Part shown: positions 25,623 through 35,582 of the stretch, piece by piece
Numbering within the stretch: position 1 is the first letter of the stretch
Layout of the letters: the number at the start of each line of letters is the position of its first letter
NCBI RefSeq assembly: GCF_002872335.1
Contig: NZ_NJAG01000005.1
Span: forward strand, 62,001 to 126,000
Length of the DNA: 64,000 nucleotides
From: Siphonobacter sp. BAB-5405
GTDB taxonomy: Bacteria > Bacteroidota > Bacteroidia > Cytophagales > Spirosomataceae
Direction: 5' to 3'
Notes under the pieces: generated by a model
Told to the model about the DNA's origin: nothing
Seen by the model: the letters and a program-made list of their open reading frames with translations, nothing else
Databases searched by the model: none
Program-made: the position numbers and the translations under genes

Positions 25623-27800
25623 TGGGACGTATCGTAGGTGTATTTTTCCGTAGAACTGGTTTTCAACCGAATGACATGGTACCGGCTGGACGAATGAATA
25701 GACCCAATTTGCGAAGCGGGTATATGCTGTTTTACCAGCTCTAAATCGTCCGTTAAAATATAGTTATACGCAAATGGACGTTGGGCATTTGCCAGCGACG
25801 AAAACCGGCGGGTAATAGATATAATTGAAGTGAACATCCGGATGATTCCGATGCATTACGCTTGCCCAAAAGTGATAGAACCCGACACCTTCGCGAAAAA
25901 AGAAGCCTACATTTTTCACATCACTTCCAACCGCGGGTAGTACCTGCCGGAACGGTTCATAATCGTGAATATGACTCATGAAGTACGCTTTGGTTCGGTC
26001 GATGGAGAAAACATCTTCCTGTTTTTCCAGGTCAAAATAACCGGCGTCGTCCAGCACTGAAAAAATCTTCATCCGTTCGCTATAGGGGTATACGTCCTTG
26101 ATCGGATACGAGTATTTCACCAGTGTAGAATTAAAATCATAATACGGGCCCAGCGAAGGTTCCAGTTGCTGCTTCATTTTCAGACTACTTACATTGACCG
26201 TTTTGGGAATGTGAGCGACGATTCTTTTAGAAAAATATCGGGTAGGAACGAGCATTTTGTTGGAATTCCCGTACACAAAGGGAATGCAGGACAACAGAAG
26301 AAAAACGATAAAAACGGATTGCCGCAGCTTTAGCACTTTCTGGTATACAAACCCAATTACAATGGATCCGATGGCAAAATAAGGCATGTGCGTACGCGTA
26401 CTCCAAGACTGAAATTTCAGCAGCGTACAGAAGATAATCATACCGATTGAGGCTAGAATAACGAGCATTTTCACCTCTCTGTTACCCCGTTGAGAAAACA
26501 GAAAAATTCCATTAATTAACAGCAACACGAAGTGCAAGGTATTGGGCACCATATCTTCCTGCACGGAAAAAGTAGTCGCGTACGCATTCAGACTAATGGC
26601 GGGTTCGTTTACCGACACACCAATCTTTTTATGAATCCATTGAATCACTGAATCCATAAAAACATTGTAGTGATTGTAGGGCAGGGCTACGTGCAACCCT
26701 GCGTTTTTAACTACATTGGAAATAGTGTAAGCTACTGAATGCCGGTCGCAGGGAATTTTCTCCGCAAAGAAGGCAGAACCTTCCGGCGGACTCAATACGT
26801 GAAGAAAAAGACTATAATTCCGAACGAAGAAAGGCGTAAACGTTAGGATCATGCAAACTACTGCCAGAATAAAGAGCTGAGCCGTAGGTTTAAACCCCTG
26901 ACGGATGAGGAGGGTTAGCCCGAAATAGACAGCAAAAGGACAGGCAAAAAAGAAGATCGGGTACTTCGTGAAACCTCCGAGAGCCAGAGCAACGCAACAG
27001 AATAAGCCATTTTTATACGTATAGGCATCAATAAGTTGAAAGCCCCCGTACACGAAACACAGGAATAAAAAACAGGCTACATAATCACTCTGCGTAGTCG
27101 TACTTTCAAAGATGCCAATCGGCAAGGTGAATAGTAAAATACCAATTAAAAATTGACCTTTATAGTCCATGCCTAACCGTTTTCCGAATAAGCTTACCAC
27201 GGATAGTGAGCCTAGCATAGCTCCAAATTGAATGACATTAATCAGCTGATCGGTACCTGTAAGTAAGAAGACCTGAAGAATCAGATATTCGGCAAAAACA
27301 TTATGGTAGAGTTGTTGAATATGCGTTGTGGGAAAATGATCCAGATTTTGATTGAGTAGCCAAACCAGAATGCGGGTGATGTGGTAACTATTGGAGTCGT
27401 AATTATTAGGTGTCGAGTATACAGCTAATAGTCCTAAAGGAGCGATAAAAAATAGAATAGCAACCCAGAAGATAAGTTTGTAGACCGTCGGAAAGGTATT
27501 AAATCGAAAGATTTGAATAAACTGGCGGTATAAATGCTTATCCTTAAACGTGTTTTTTTGTATGCTTAAACCAATCCAGACGCCCGCAATCACGAGCCAG
27601 TAGATCGTTGCCGTTAACGTATTGAGCTGATCAAAGGCAGAAAAAATTTCACTGTAGATCAAAACTAAAACGGCGTGAACGAGTAAGGTTTGAATCAGTG
27701 CTAAACGACTGGCAGTATAGATTCCACGGGTCCGTAGCTCGGCCTGATACCTCAGAAAGAAGCACAATAGGCAACTGCCTACGCCAATAAAGATACTCAT
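25619..27800 (-). CDS. Large GT-C-like polytopic membrane protein, frame break near 3' end
   Basis: A 678-residue frame from 27800 stops at 25764. The hydropathy shows about 12 membrane segments, with an extracytoplasmic loop (YSTPNNYDSNSYHITRILVWLLNQNLDHFP) after the third or fourth. This resembles the GT39/ArnT-type GT-C layout, in which lipid-linked sugars are donors, but I see no diagnostic catalytic motif and the call is tentative. Past GKCP the reading frame appears to shift by one: the +1 frame continues with good codon use as RPFAYNYILTDDLELVKQHI to a stop at 25619. Removing one C from the CCC run at 25783-25785 joins them into 726 residues. It is convergent with the MFS gene, overlapping at TTAA. 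Confidence 0.65.
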
Positions 27801-28096
27801 AATAGATAGGTGCGGGGGAAAGAACAGGTTTCTACTAACGAAGATACATCAATTCCACTATCCTAGTGTTAAGTACAGATGAAGTTCCTACTCAGAAATA
27901 AGCTTTTGATCGTACGTATAGTAGAAATAAATACTTTCATATCAGCATAGAATTTAATTACTTATCCCTTCCTACTCCGCAAGGTTATCAACGCAGCTCA
28001 TTTCTTTTCTAAATTTCATATACCGCTTTGGATGCAAAGTTTTGTAAAGCTTCAGGTTATTATAAGTAGGATAACTCACTAGACAATTCTAGGGCT
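27801..28096. other. Gene-free AT-rich spacer
   Basis: About 300 bases between the membrane-protein start and the SDR terminator. It is AT rich with no supported ORF or RNA gene and presumably holds the promoter of the minus-strand membrane protein gene. I see nothing else in it. Confidence 0.5.
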
Positions 28097-28153
28097 AAAA
28101 AGAGCAAGGGGTTACGCCAGCATCCTCTACTGGCGTAACCCCTTGCTCTTTTT
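28097..28153. terminator. Very long perfect hairpin terminator
   Basis: A 24-base arm, AAAAAGAGCAAGGGGTTACG onward (28097-28120), is matched perfectly by its complement at 28130-28153, with a nine-base loop. A/T runs at both ends allow termination on either strand. It lies 12 bases from the stop of the SDR gene, its most likely client. Confidence 0.9.
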
Positions 28154-28164
28154 CTCTTCTTTAC

Positions 28165-28995
28165 TTATTGAAAATCCGTGGAGAAGGAAAGGCTTTGATA
28201 GGTTTCCAAATCCTGTCGGACAATCTCAAGCTTCTGTAAGGCCCGTCGGTAGGCGTCGCTACCCATAAATAATCGAACCGGTGGGTGTTCCATCGCTGCT
28301 AGCTCCAGCATGACATCCGCTGCCCGTTCGGGATCGCCTTGCTGTACGCCGTCCATGGTCGCGTACTTGGCGTGCGAGTTACGAATGGCCTGATAGTCTT
28401 CAATGGGATTTTGAGCAAACACGAGTGACTCTTTGGTAAGAAACTGCGTACGAAAGGCTCCGGGCTCAAGCACGGTCACCTTGATACCGAATTCCTTCAC
28501 ATCTTCCGCGAGTACTTCAGAAAGCCCCACTACTGCGAATTTGCTGGCTCCGTAAATAGCCCAGCCCGTATTGGCTGCGAAGCCCGCGATGGAGGCAATA
28601 TTGATAATATGCCCCGACCGCTGCTGCCGCAGGTACGGCATCACGGCACGAATAACGTTGAGTGTACCGAAGACATTGACATCGAAACTAGTCCGCGTTT
28701 CGGCATCCGTTAGTTCTTCAATGCTACCACCGATCCCGTAACCGGCATTGTTAACGATCACGTCGAGCGTGCCGAAGGTTTCCTGCGTTTTCTGTACGGC
28801 TTCCCGAACGGAGGCCTCGTTAGCTAAGTCTACCTGCAAAGGCAGAAACTGATCGGACGATGTACCTACTGCCTCGATAAGGGCCTCTGCCTGCCGGGAA
28901 GTAGCCGCTACCCGCTGTCCGGTAGCGATTAGTTTTTTTACCAGCGAGAGTCCTAATCCTTTGGAAGCTCCTGTAACAAACCAAACTTTTTCCAT
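28165..28995 (-). CDS. Short-chain dehydrogenase/reductase (classical SDR)
   Basis: 276 residues, cytoplasmic. The cofactor motif TGASKGLG is at 8-15, NNAG at 82-85 and the catalytic Ser135, Tyr148 and Lys152 (YGASK) are all present, so it should be an active NAD(P)-dependent oxidoreductase. Substitution by the classical SDR signature PG motif (LEPGAFRTQF) is also seen. Many bacterial close relatives are annotated only as SDR oxidoreductases, and the substrate cannot be inferred. It is monocistronic; the long hairpin follows its stop. Confidence 0.93.
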   Translation of the reverse strand: MEKVWFVTGASKGLGLSLVKKLIATGQRVAATSRQAEALIEAVGTSSDQFLPLQVDLANEASVREAVQKTQETFGTLDVIVNNAGYGIGGSIEELTDAETRTSFDVNVFGTLNVIRAVMPYLRQQRSGHIINIASIAGFAANTGWAIYGASKFAVVGLSEVLAEDVKEFGIKVTVLEPGAFRTQFLTKESLVFAQNPIEDYQAIRNSHAKYATMDGVQQGDPERAADVMLELAAMEHPPVRLFMGSDAYRRALQKLEIVRQDLETYQSLSFSTDFQ

Positions 28996-29161
28996 ACAAG
29001 TAATCTATTTTTTATGGAACAAAAGTAGACGCTGAGCCTTGTCTGAAGCTTACGTTAGCCAAACGAATACTTGCATAATTCAAACATATTCCGCCAGAAG
29101 CTCCTTACTGCTAAACGTATAGTGGCACTGATTTTTCGGAAAGAGGTTCCGTTCTACCAAG

Positions 29162-30343
29162 TTGCTGGATATGAATCCACCGAAGAAAATAACCCGTAAA
29201 AAGAAAACGCTCATCATTGTCATGAGTATTCTGGCTTTGCTGATCATTGCCCGAATCGCTCTACCATACGTGGTGCTGCATTACGCCAACAAGACGCTGG
29301 CTACCATGAACGGATACCGTGGTCACATCAAGGATATTGATATTGCCCTGTTGCGAGGTGCGTATAAGATCGACAGCGTATACCTGAATAAATACGACTC
29401 CACGACGCAGCGGCAAACGCCTTTTTTCGGAGCCAAACTCATTGACCTTTCTGTGGAATGGAAAGCCCTTTTCAAAGGATCGATTGTGGGGGAACTGGTC
29501 TTCGAATCGCCCCTGCTTCGCTTTACCAAGGACAAAGTAGAGCCTAATCAGGTCAAGAAAGATTCGAGTGATTTCCGGGATTTGTTGAATGATTTCATGC
29601 CTCTGGATGTCAACCGGGTCGAGATCAACGATGGGCGAATTGAGTACGTGGATGAACACTCCAAACCCCGGGTAGATATTGCCCTGACCAACGCTCATTT
29701 ACTGGCTCTTAACCTGCGAAACAGCTACGACTCTACCAGTGTACTACCCTCTACGGTTACGGCTCACGCTAATGTCTACGAAGGCGAGTTGGATATCAAT
29801 GGCCGCCTGAATCTATTAGCCCGCCGACCCACCTTCGACGTAAACGCGGAGGTCAAAGGGACCAATCTGGTGAAGCTTAATGACTTCTTTAAAGCGTATG
29901 CCAAGATTGACGTCAATCGAGGGACGTTTGGCCTCTACGCCGAAGCGGCCGCCAAGGAAGGGCGTTTTAATGGTTACGTAAAGCCTTTGATCAAAAATCT
30001 GAAAGTGCTTGGTCCAGAGGATCGTAAAGATAATTTCCTGCAAAAACTCTGGGAAGGAGTGGTTGGGACGGTGGCTTTTGCCTTTAAAAACCAATCGAAG
30101 AACCAGTTAGCTACTAAAATTCCTTTCGAGGGAGACATCAAAGAGCCCGATACAAACGTCTGGTTTATGATTGGTACTATTCTGCAAAATGCCTTCATTC
30201 AGGCGATCCAGCCTTCCATCGACCACGAAATTAATCTGGGAAGCGTGGGTGAAAAGAAAGAAGAGAAAAAGGGCCTGCTGGAAAGAATCTTCGGCGGGAA
30301 GGATGATAAAGATTCCAAGAAGGATAAAAAGAAGAAAGACTAA
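29162..30343 (+). CDS. DUF748-type envelope protein with one N-terminal membrane anchor
   Basis: 393 residues. A basic start (PPKKITRKKKT) precedes one membrane segment (LIIVMSILALLIIARIALPYVVL), then a long soluble region with GYRGHIKDIDIALLRGAYKIDSVYL, FGAKLIDLSVEWKALFKGSI and EINDGRIEYVD, typical of DUF748, a relative of the AsmA-type repeat proteins that span the envelope. The tail from about 365 is almost all Lys/Asp/Glu (KDDKDSKKDKKKKD). The function of the family in Bacteroidota is not established; lipid transport or envelope integrity is a guess from the AsmA relation. The ATG at 29171 is an alternative start. A terminator follows. Confidence 0.8.
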   Translation: MLDMNPPKKITRKKKTLIIVMSILALLIIARIALPYVVLHYANKTLATMNGYRGHIKDIDIALLRGAYKIDSVYLNKYDSTTQRQTPFFGAKLIDLSVEWKALFKGSIVGELVFESPLLRFTKDKVEPNQVKKDSSDFRDLLNDFMPLDVNRVEINDGRIEYVDEHSKPRVDIALTNAHLLALNLRNSYDSTSVLPSTVTAHANVYEGELDINGRLNLLARRPTFDVNAEVKGTNLVKLNDFFKAYAKIDVNRGTFGLYAEAAAKEGRFNGYVKPLIKNLKVLGPEDRKDNFLQKLWEGVVGTVAFAFKNQSKNQLATKIPFEGDIKEPDTNVWFMIGTILQNAFIQAIQPSIDHEINLGSVGEKKEEKKGLLERIFGGKDDKDSKKDKKKKD

Positions 30344-30359
30344 CGAAAGACTTTCCCCA

Positions 30360-30401
30360 AACGCAGGAATCCGAGCAATCCGGTTCCTGCGTTTTTTCTT
30401 T
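30360..30401 (+). terminator. Terminator of the DUF748 gene
   Basis: AACGCAGGAA (30360-30369) pairs with TTCCTGCGTT (30384-30393), with an inner CCG/CGG, followed by TTTTCTTTTC. Confidence 0.88.
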
Positions 30402-30428
30402 TCAGAAGGCTGTACTTTTAGCTTATGC

Positions 30429-30458
30429 TTGACTAAATCCTTTTCATTCTTTTCTTTG
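30429..30458 (+). promoter_or_regulatory. Candidate promoter of glpFK
   Basis: TTG at 30429-30431 and TTTCTTTG at 30451-30458 (one mismatch to TAnnTTTG) are 19 bases apart, a spacing normal for Bacteroidota promoters. The ATG of glpF is 34 bases further on. Confidence 0.4.
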
Positions 30459-30491
30459 TACAAAAAGTCATTTCTACTCCTCTAACCATTT

Positions 30492-31202
30492 ATGCAAGCA
30501 TTCTGGGGTGAATTCATGGGTACGCTCGTCTTAATTCTACTGGGCGATGGCGTCGTAGCCAATGTATTGCTAAAGAATTCCAAAGGTGAAAACAGCGGCT
30601 GGATCGTGATTACCGCCGGCTGGGGCTTTGCCGTCATGCTGGGCATCTTCGTAGCCAAAGCCTTCGGTAGTTCGGATGCTCACCTCAATCCGGCCGTTAC
30701 GCTGGCCTTTGCCGTCTCTAATCAGGATTTTTCCACGCTTCTACCTTACTGGCTGGCTCAGATGATCGGAGCCTTCCTGGGGGCCGTACTCGTCTGGTTA
30801 CAGTACTTGCCCCACTGGGCCGTAACGCCCGAGCCCAGCACGAAGCTGGCCGTATTTGCTACGGGACCCGCGGTACGGAACCGGACTGGTAATTTTATCT
30901 CCGAGTTTATTGCCACGGCTGTACTCATCATCGGCGTGAGTGCTATTTCCGGGGCGGGCGAACTGGCCATTGGTCTGGGCCCTTATCTGGTAGGCTTACT
31001 GGTGTGGAGTATTGGCTTATCACTGGGTGGCACGACCGGTTACGCCATGAGTCCGGCCCGTGACCTGGCCCCGCGAATCGCTCATGCCTTACTACCCATT
31101 CCCGGCAAAGGCCCTTCCGACTGGGGCTACGCCTGGATTCCCGTGGTGGCCTCCTTACTCGGGGGTGTAGCGGGTAGCCTGTTATTCATGGCTTTTCACT
31201 AG
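30492..31202 (+). CDS. glpF: Aquaglyceroporin (glycerol facilitator)
   Basis: 236 residues with six membrane segments and two half-helix loops of the MIP family. The first loop is [10 protein letters not shown] (NPA at 66-68). The second is [12 protein letters not shown], so the usual Asn of the second NPA is Ser (SPA at 187-189), while the following Arg190 of the selectivity filter is kept. GlpF lets glycerol diffuse across the inner membrane. The role is supported by glpK starting 34 bases downstream in the same operon. The Asn-to-Ser change is unusual; whether close relatives share it I cannot check here. Confidence 0.92.
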   Translation: MQAFWGEFMGTLVLILLGDGVVANVLLKNSKGENSGWIVITAGWGFAVMLGIFVAKAFGSSDAHLNPAVTLAFAVSNQDFSTLLPYWLAQMIGAFLGAVLVWLQYLPHWAVTPEPSTKLAVFATGPAVRNRTGNFISEFIATAVLIIGVSAISGAGELAIGLGPYLVGLLVWSIGLSLGGTTGYAMSPARDLAPRIAHALLPIPGKGPSDWGYAWIPVVASLLGGVAGSLLFMAFH

Positions 31203-31236
31203 TTCCCTGACTCCTCCAATTAAAACCATCGACAAC

Positions 31237-32727
31237 ATGTACATTGGATCGATTGATCAGGGTACGACGAGTACCCGATTTATTATTTTTGATAAACAGG
31301 GGCAGATTATTTCACTGGCTCAGAAAGAGCATGCCCAATTGTACCCGCAGCCCGGCTGGGTAGAACACAATCCCGACGAAATCTGGTGTAATACCAAAGA
31401 AGTCATTCAAAAGGCGTTGAAACAGGCCAACCTGACGCCAAAGGACCTCATTGCAGTGGGTATTACCAACCAGCGGGAGACTACGGTGATGTGGAATCGC
31501 TATACCGGCAAGCCGTATTACAATGCATTAGTCTGGCAGGATACGCGAACGAGTACGCTGGTGACTGAGTTATCCGCCGAAGGAGGTCCGGACCGCTTTC
31601 GAGAACAAACAGGACTGCCGCTGGCCACGTACTTCAGCAGTTTGAAAATCAAGTGGCTGTTGAAAAACGTTGCTACGCTGGAGAAGGACGCATTGAAAGG
31701 GGAAGTACTGTTCGGAACGATGGATACGTACCTGCTTTGGCACCTGACGGGCGGTATGAAAGGGGGCCTGCACCTGACCGACGTCACCAACGCCAGCCGA
31801 ACACAGCTCATGGACCTACGTACCTTGCAATGGGATGAGGGCTTATTGGAAACGTTTGGCATTCCCCGCAGTATCCTGCCCGAAATCCGTTCCTCTTCAG
31901 AAGTGTACGCAACGGCCAAGGGTGTACTCGAAGGCGTACCGCTCGCGGGCGTTCTGGGCGATCAGCAGGCGGCCCTGGTGGGGCAAACCTGTTTTCGTCC
32001 GGGAGAAGCCAAGAATACCTACGGCACGGGCTGCTTCATGCTACTCAATACCGGCGACTCGCTGACCCAATCCACGCACGGCCTCGTAACGACCGTAGCG
32101 TATCAGTTGGGCAATCAGCCGGTTCAGTATGCATTGGAAGGTTCCGTAGCCATTGCCGGGGCTTTGGTACAGTGGTTACGCGATAATCTGGGTCTGATTG
32201 AGAAAAGTTCAGACATTGAAACGCTGGCCCGTACCGTGGAAGACAACGGCGGCTGTTATTTCGTACCGGCTTTTTCGGGGCTGTATGCTCCCTACTGGCG
32301 AAGCGATGCCCGGGGCGTAGTGGCTGGTTTGACCCGTTTCGTCACCAAAGGTCACCTGGGGCGGGCCGCTCTGGAAGCCACCGCCTTTCAAACGCTGGAA
32401 ATTCTGGAAGCCATGGAGAAAGATGCGGGAGTACGGCTCTCAGAATTACGCGTGGATGGCGGTATGACGGTCAACGAACTGCTCATGCAATTCCAGTCGG
32501 ATTTACTGAACGTTCCCGTGGTACGTCCGACCATGATTGAAACCACCGCTTTAGGAGCCGCCTACGCCGCCGGACTGGCCGTGGGTTACTGGAAAGACCT
32601 CGATGATCTACGCCAGAACTGGGGCATCGAAAAAACCTGGAAACCGCAAATGGCCCGGGCCAAACGTAACGCCATGTACCGAAGCTGGCGAAAGGCCGTG
32701 CGACGGTCGTTTGGCTGGGAAGAATAG
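31237..32727 (+). CDS. glpK: Glycerol kinase
   Basis: 496 residues, FGGY family. The N-terminal ATP-binding phosphate loop [27 protein letters not shown]-like block ([16 protein letters not shown]), LVWQDTRT, the central [16 protein letters not shown] with [12 protein letters not shown], and the C-terminal [21 protein letters not shown] are all typical of GlpK. It phosphorylates glycerol entering through the co-transcribed GlpF to glycerol-3-phosphate, for lipid synthesis or glycolysis. No glpD or regulator is adjacent. Length matches the E. coli enzyme (about 500). Confidence 0.97.
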   Translation: MYIGSIDQGTTSTRFIIFDKQGQIISLAQKEHAQLYPQPGWVEHNPDEIWCNTKEVIQKALKQANLTPKDLIAVGITNQRETTVMWNRYTGKPYYNALVWQDTRTSTLVTELSAEGGPDRFREQTGLPLATYFSSLKIKWLLKNVATLEKDALKGEVLFGTMDTYLLWHLTGGMKGGLHLTDVTNASRTQLMDLRTLQWDEGLLETFGIPRSILPEIRSSSEVYATAKGVLEGVPLAGVLGDQQAALVGQTCFRPGEAKNTYGTGCFMLLNTGDSLTQSTHGLVTTVAYQLGNQPVQYALEGSVAIAGALVQWLRDNLGLIEKSSDIETLARTVEDNGGCYFVPAFSGLYAPYWRSDARGVVAGLTRFVTKGHLGRAALEATAFQTLEILEAMEKDAGVRLSELRVDGGMTVNELLMQFQSDLLNVPVVRPTMIETTALGAAYAAGLAVGYWKDLDDLRQNWGIEKTWKPQMARAKRNAMYRSWRKAVRRSFGWEE

Positions 32728-32957
32728 GGTTAAATTTGGTTGTTAGTTGTTAGTTATTGGTTGTTGATGAGGTTGTTTTACTGGAAAGAATGGATTAGGT
32801 AGGATTAAAATGTTCCTCTAAACGCTCCTTTAACTCCGAAGGAGTTCAACCTCATTAGCCCCGTATGCAATGCGGGGAACACGTCGTATGTAATGCCTAT
32901 TACTCGTTTGCAGTATTAGATAATTACAAACTACATTTCTATATACCTCAAAAACAA
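32728..32957. repeat. Gene-free spacer with TTGTTAGTTATTGG-type simple repeats
   Basis: The 340 bases between glpK and pdhA start with GTTGTTAGTTGTTAGTTATTGG (imperfect GTTAGTT repeats), a wording seen again as its complement near 33043 (AACAACTAATAA) and around 53815. A short palindrome ACTCCGAAGGAGT lies near 32833. No gene is supported. Confidence 0.45.
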
Positions 32958-32996
32958 TACGGGTGAAAGGCATCGATTTAATGCCTTTCACCCGTA
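32958..32996 (-). terminator. pdhA terminator
   Basis: A perfect 16-base inverted pair, TACGGGTGAAAGGCAT (32958-32973) and ATGCCTTTCACCCGTA (32981-32996), with a seven-base loop. On the minus strand TTGTTTTTGAGG follows. It lies 72 bases beyond the pdhA stop. Confidence 0.75.
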
Positions 32997-33067
32997 CTAC
33001 TTATCATTCGTTGGCCTCATGTGGCAGGAAACTTCCAGCAACAAAAAACGAACAACTAATAACGCTA

Positions 33068-34084
33068 TTACTCCTGAATAAACGGATAATCCTCCTGAAC
33101 GTATACGTCTTTGTACGCTTCGCTCGGATCTGGCCAGGGTGATTCTTCGGCAAATTTCACCGATTCTGCCACCTGCTCCTTAATCTTATCTTCGATTGCA
33201 GCCAGATCTTCTTCTGTAGCCAGCTCGTTTTCGAGGATCGTAGCCCGTACCCACTCAATCGGGTCACGGCGTTTGTATTCTTCTACCTCATCTTTCGTCC
33301 GGTACTTCTGAGGATCGGACATCGAGTGACCCCGGTAGCGGTACGTTTTGAATTCGAGGAAGGTAGGACCTTCGCCGCTACGAGCCCGCTCGGCAGCCCG
33401 GCTTACGGCTTCGTGTACGGCTTCTACGCTCATACCATCTACGGGCTCCGAAGGCATATCGTAGGCCTCGCCGATGGTGTACAGATCCGTTACGTTAGAC
33501 GTCCGTGCGACAGACGTTCCCATGGCGTAACCATTGTTTTCTACCACGAAAATGACGGGCAGTTTCCAGGTCATGGCCATGTTAAAGGCTTCGTGCAAAG
33601 CTCCCTGACGAACGGCACCGTCGCCAAAGAAACAGATACACAAATTTTTCGTTTTGAGATACTTCTCAGCAAAGGCGATACCCGCTCCCAGCGGAATCTG
33701 AGCACCTACGATGCCATGGCCTCCGACGAAGTTCACTTCTTTGTCGAAAATGTGCATCGATCCGCCTTTTCCTTTGGTCGTACCCGTAGCTTTACCGAAC
33801 AATTCGGCCATGATCGCATTTGGGCTGGTACCCAGGGCCAGAGGAAATCCGTGGTCACGGTATGCGGTGATCCACTTGTCATCTTTCGTCAGGGCCGATA
33901 CGCAACCCGACGAGCAGGCTTCCTGACCGATGTACAAGTGACAGAAACCCCGGATTTTTTGTTGTCCGTAGAGCTGTCCGGCTTTTTCTTCAAAACGCCG
34001 CTGAAGCAGCATATTTTCAAACCAATAGAGGTAGGTTTCTTTCGGGTATTTTACCTTCGCTTCGGCTTTTTCTTTTTTTGCCAT
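33068..34084 (-). CDS. pdhA: Pyruvate dehydrogenase E1 component, alpha subunit
   Basis: From MAKKEKAEAKVKYPKETYLYW (start 34084) the protein has 338 residues. The thiamine diphosphate motif is complete: GDGAVRQGALHEAFNMAMTW followed by VVENNGYAMGTS. The phosphorylation-loop region YRYRGHSMSDPQKYRTKDEV is also typical. E1 alpha decarboxylates pyruvate with the beta subunit and passes the acetyl group to E2 lipoamide. The E1 beta and E2/E3 genes are not in the window, so the complex is encoded at scattered sites. A longer frame to 34198 adds 38 residues without family similarity and is rejected. It is divergent from recF. Confidence 0.96.
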   Translation of the reverse strand: MAKKEKAEAKVKYPKETYLYWFENMLLQRRFEEKAGQLYGQQKIRGFCHLYIGQEACSSGCVSALTKDDKWITAYRDHGFPLALGTSPNAIMAELFGKATGTTKGKGGSMHIFDKEVNFVGGHGIVGAQIPLGAGIAFAEKYLKTKNLCICFFGDGAVRQGALHEAFNMAMTWKLPVIFVVENNGYAMGTSVARTSNVTDLYTIGEAYDMPSEPVDGMSVEAVHEAVSRAAERARSGEGPTFLEFKTYRYRGHSMSDPQKYRTKDEVEEYKRRDPIEWVRATILENELATEEDLAAIEDKIKEQVAESVKFAEESPWPDPSEAYKDVYVQEDYPFIQE

Positions 34085-34214
34085 TGAACGCGGGATTAAG
34101 AAGAATGGAAATAATGTCCGATTTTCCGACTTTTTCTCCGGCCAAAGGCACGAATCTGGAAAACCTTGGTACAAAACTTTCGGCGAAATTAGCTGCAATC
34201 GTCAAAACACAAAG

Positions 34215-35348
34215 ATGCTTTTTCTCGAACGCCTTCATTTAACGCATTATAAATCCTACGAATCGGGAAGCTTTCAATTTTCTGAGCGGGTAAATGCCAT
34301 TGTAGGCGAGAATGGTAGCGGAAAAACCAACCTGCTCGACGCCATTTATTTTTTATCGCTGACCAAAAGTGCACTGACCAGTCAGGACGCTTTGTCCATT
34401 CAGCACGGGGCTGATTACATGGTGATTGACGGAAATTTTTCCATCACTCCATCGGAATCCACGGCCGATGAAGCGGCTCCAGTGGCTACTTCGGTACGGA
34501 CGCAGCAAATCACCATTTCCCTCCCCCGGGGTCAGCGGAAGGCCGTGCTGCACGATAAGAAACCGTATGAACGACTGGCCGATCATATTGGAAAATTTCC
34601 CGTGGTACTGATTGCTCCCGATGATACGGATCTGGTTCGGGAGGGTTCGGAAGAACGCCGGAAATTTTTTGACGGGGTACTTTCCCAGCAACGCCCCGAT
34701 TACCTGAGCGATCTGCTCCAGTACAACCGGATTCTGGAACAACGGAACGTACTTCTGAAGCAATTTCACGAACGCCATTACACCGACGAAGACTTGCTTG
34801 AAGCGTATTCGCAGCCGCTGGTCGATCTGGCTTTGCGGTTACACGAACATCGGCAAGCCTTCCTAGCTGAATTTTTACCCGTTTTCCAGCAGCATTACGC
34901 GGAGTTGAGTGAAAGTCGGGAGGCCGTCGAAATCAGGTATGAGTCGGAAGTAGACCCTGAGCACTTTCGACAACAATTCTGGCTAAATCGCCACCGGGAT
35001 GTAGCCGCCCAACGTACGACCCTGGGCGTGCATCGGGACGATTACGCGTTTGAAATTGACGCGTACCCACTTAAGAAATTCGGCTCGCAGGGGCAGCAGA
35101 AATCTTTCGTAGTAGCTCTGAAACTGGCTCAGTTTCGCTTATTGACCCAGGAAAAAGGTTGGCAACCCATTCTCTTACTCGACGATATTTTCGATAAACT
35201 CGATGACCGCCGAATCGCCAAATTAATGACCATGATGAAGGATGGAACCTTTGGGCAGGTGTTTCTTACGGATGCCCGCCCCGAGCGAACCGAAACCTTA
35301 CTGACGGAGGGAGGCATTCTGGCGAATATGATTCGAACGGATGGATAA
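34215..35348 (+). CDS. recF: DNA replication/repair protein RecF
   Basis: 377 residues. SMC-like ATPase: Walker A GENGSGKT at 31-38, preceded by the family opening LERLHLTHYKSYESGSF; RDDYAFEIDAYPLKKFGSQGQQKSFVVALKLAQ with the ABC signature; and Walker B PILLLDDIFDKLDDRR. RecF loads RecA at gaps through RecOR. In many genomes recF sits by dnaA/dnaN; here it stands alone, divergent from pdhA across 130 bases. The ORF continues to a TAA at 35346, with no downstream partner on this strand. Confidence 0.97.
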   Translation: MLFLERLHLTHYKSYESGSFQFSERVNAIVGENGSGKTNLLDAIYFLSLTKSALTSQDALSIQHGADYMVIDGNFSITPSESTADEAAPVATSVRTQQITISLPRGQRKAVLHDKKPYERLADHIGKFPVVLIAPDDTDLVREGSEERRKFFDGVLSQQRPDYLSDLLQYNRILEQRNVLLKQFHERHYTDEDLLEAYSQPLVDLALRLHEHRQAFLAEFLPVFQQHYAELSESREAVEIRYESEVDPEHFRQQFWLNRHRDVAAQRTTLGVHRDDYAFEIDAYPLKKFGSQGQQKSFVVALKLAQFRLLTQEKGWQPILLLDDIFDKLDDRRIAKLMTMMKDGTFGQVFLTDARPERTETLLTEGGILANMIRTDG

Positions 35349-35538
35349 AGTAGGCACACCCTAGTCCTGAATATCCGTAGCGGATGTTGCGGATAATGGA
35401 TCTCCTGGGAAGTATTTTGATTGAATTGGTACGTGTGCATATGGACTAGACGTCCTCTGCTATCCCTCATGGATTATTCCATCTACGGCATTTATTACGA
35501 CTCCAAAAATGGGTGACTACGCCTGCCCTTTAAACAAA

Positions 35539-35567
35539 AAATCCCCATCCAGGCGGCGGGGATTTTG
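35539..35567 (-). terminator. Terminator of the efflux operon
   Basis: AAAATCCCC (35539-35547) pairs with GGGGATTTT (35559-35567). On the minus strand TTTTTTGTTT follows. It lies 16 bases after the adaptor stop. Confidence 0.88.
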
Positions 35568-35582
35568 TTCGTCACCAACAAA

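Noticed and set aside
34202-34240. Short upstream overlap between pdhA and recF frames
   Set aside because: With the pdhA start set at 34084 the two genes are divergent with a normal 130-base spacer.
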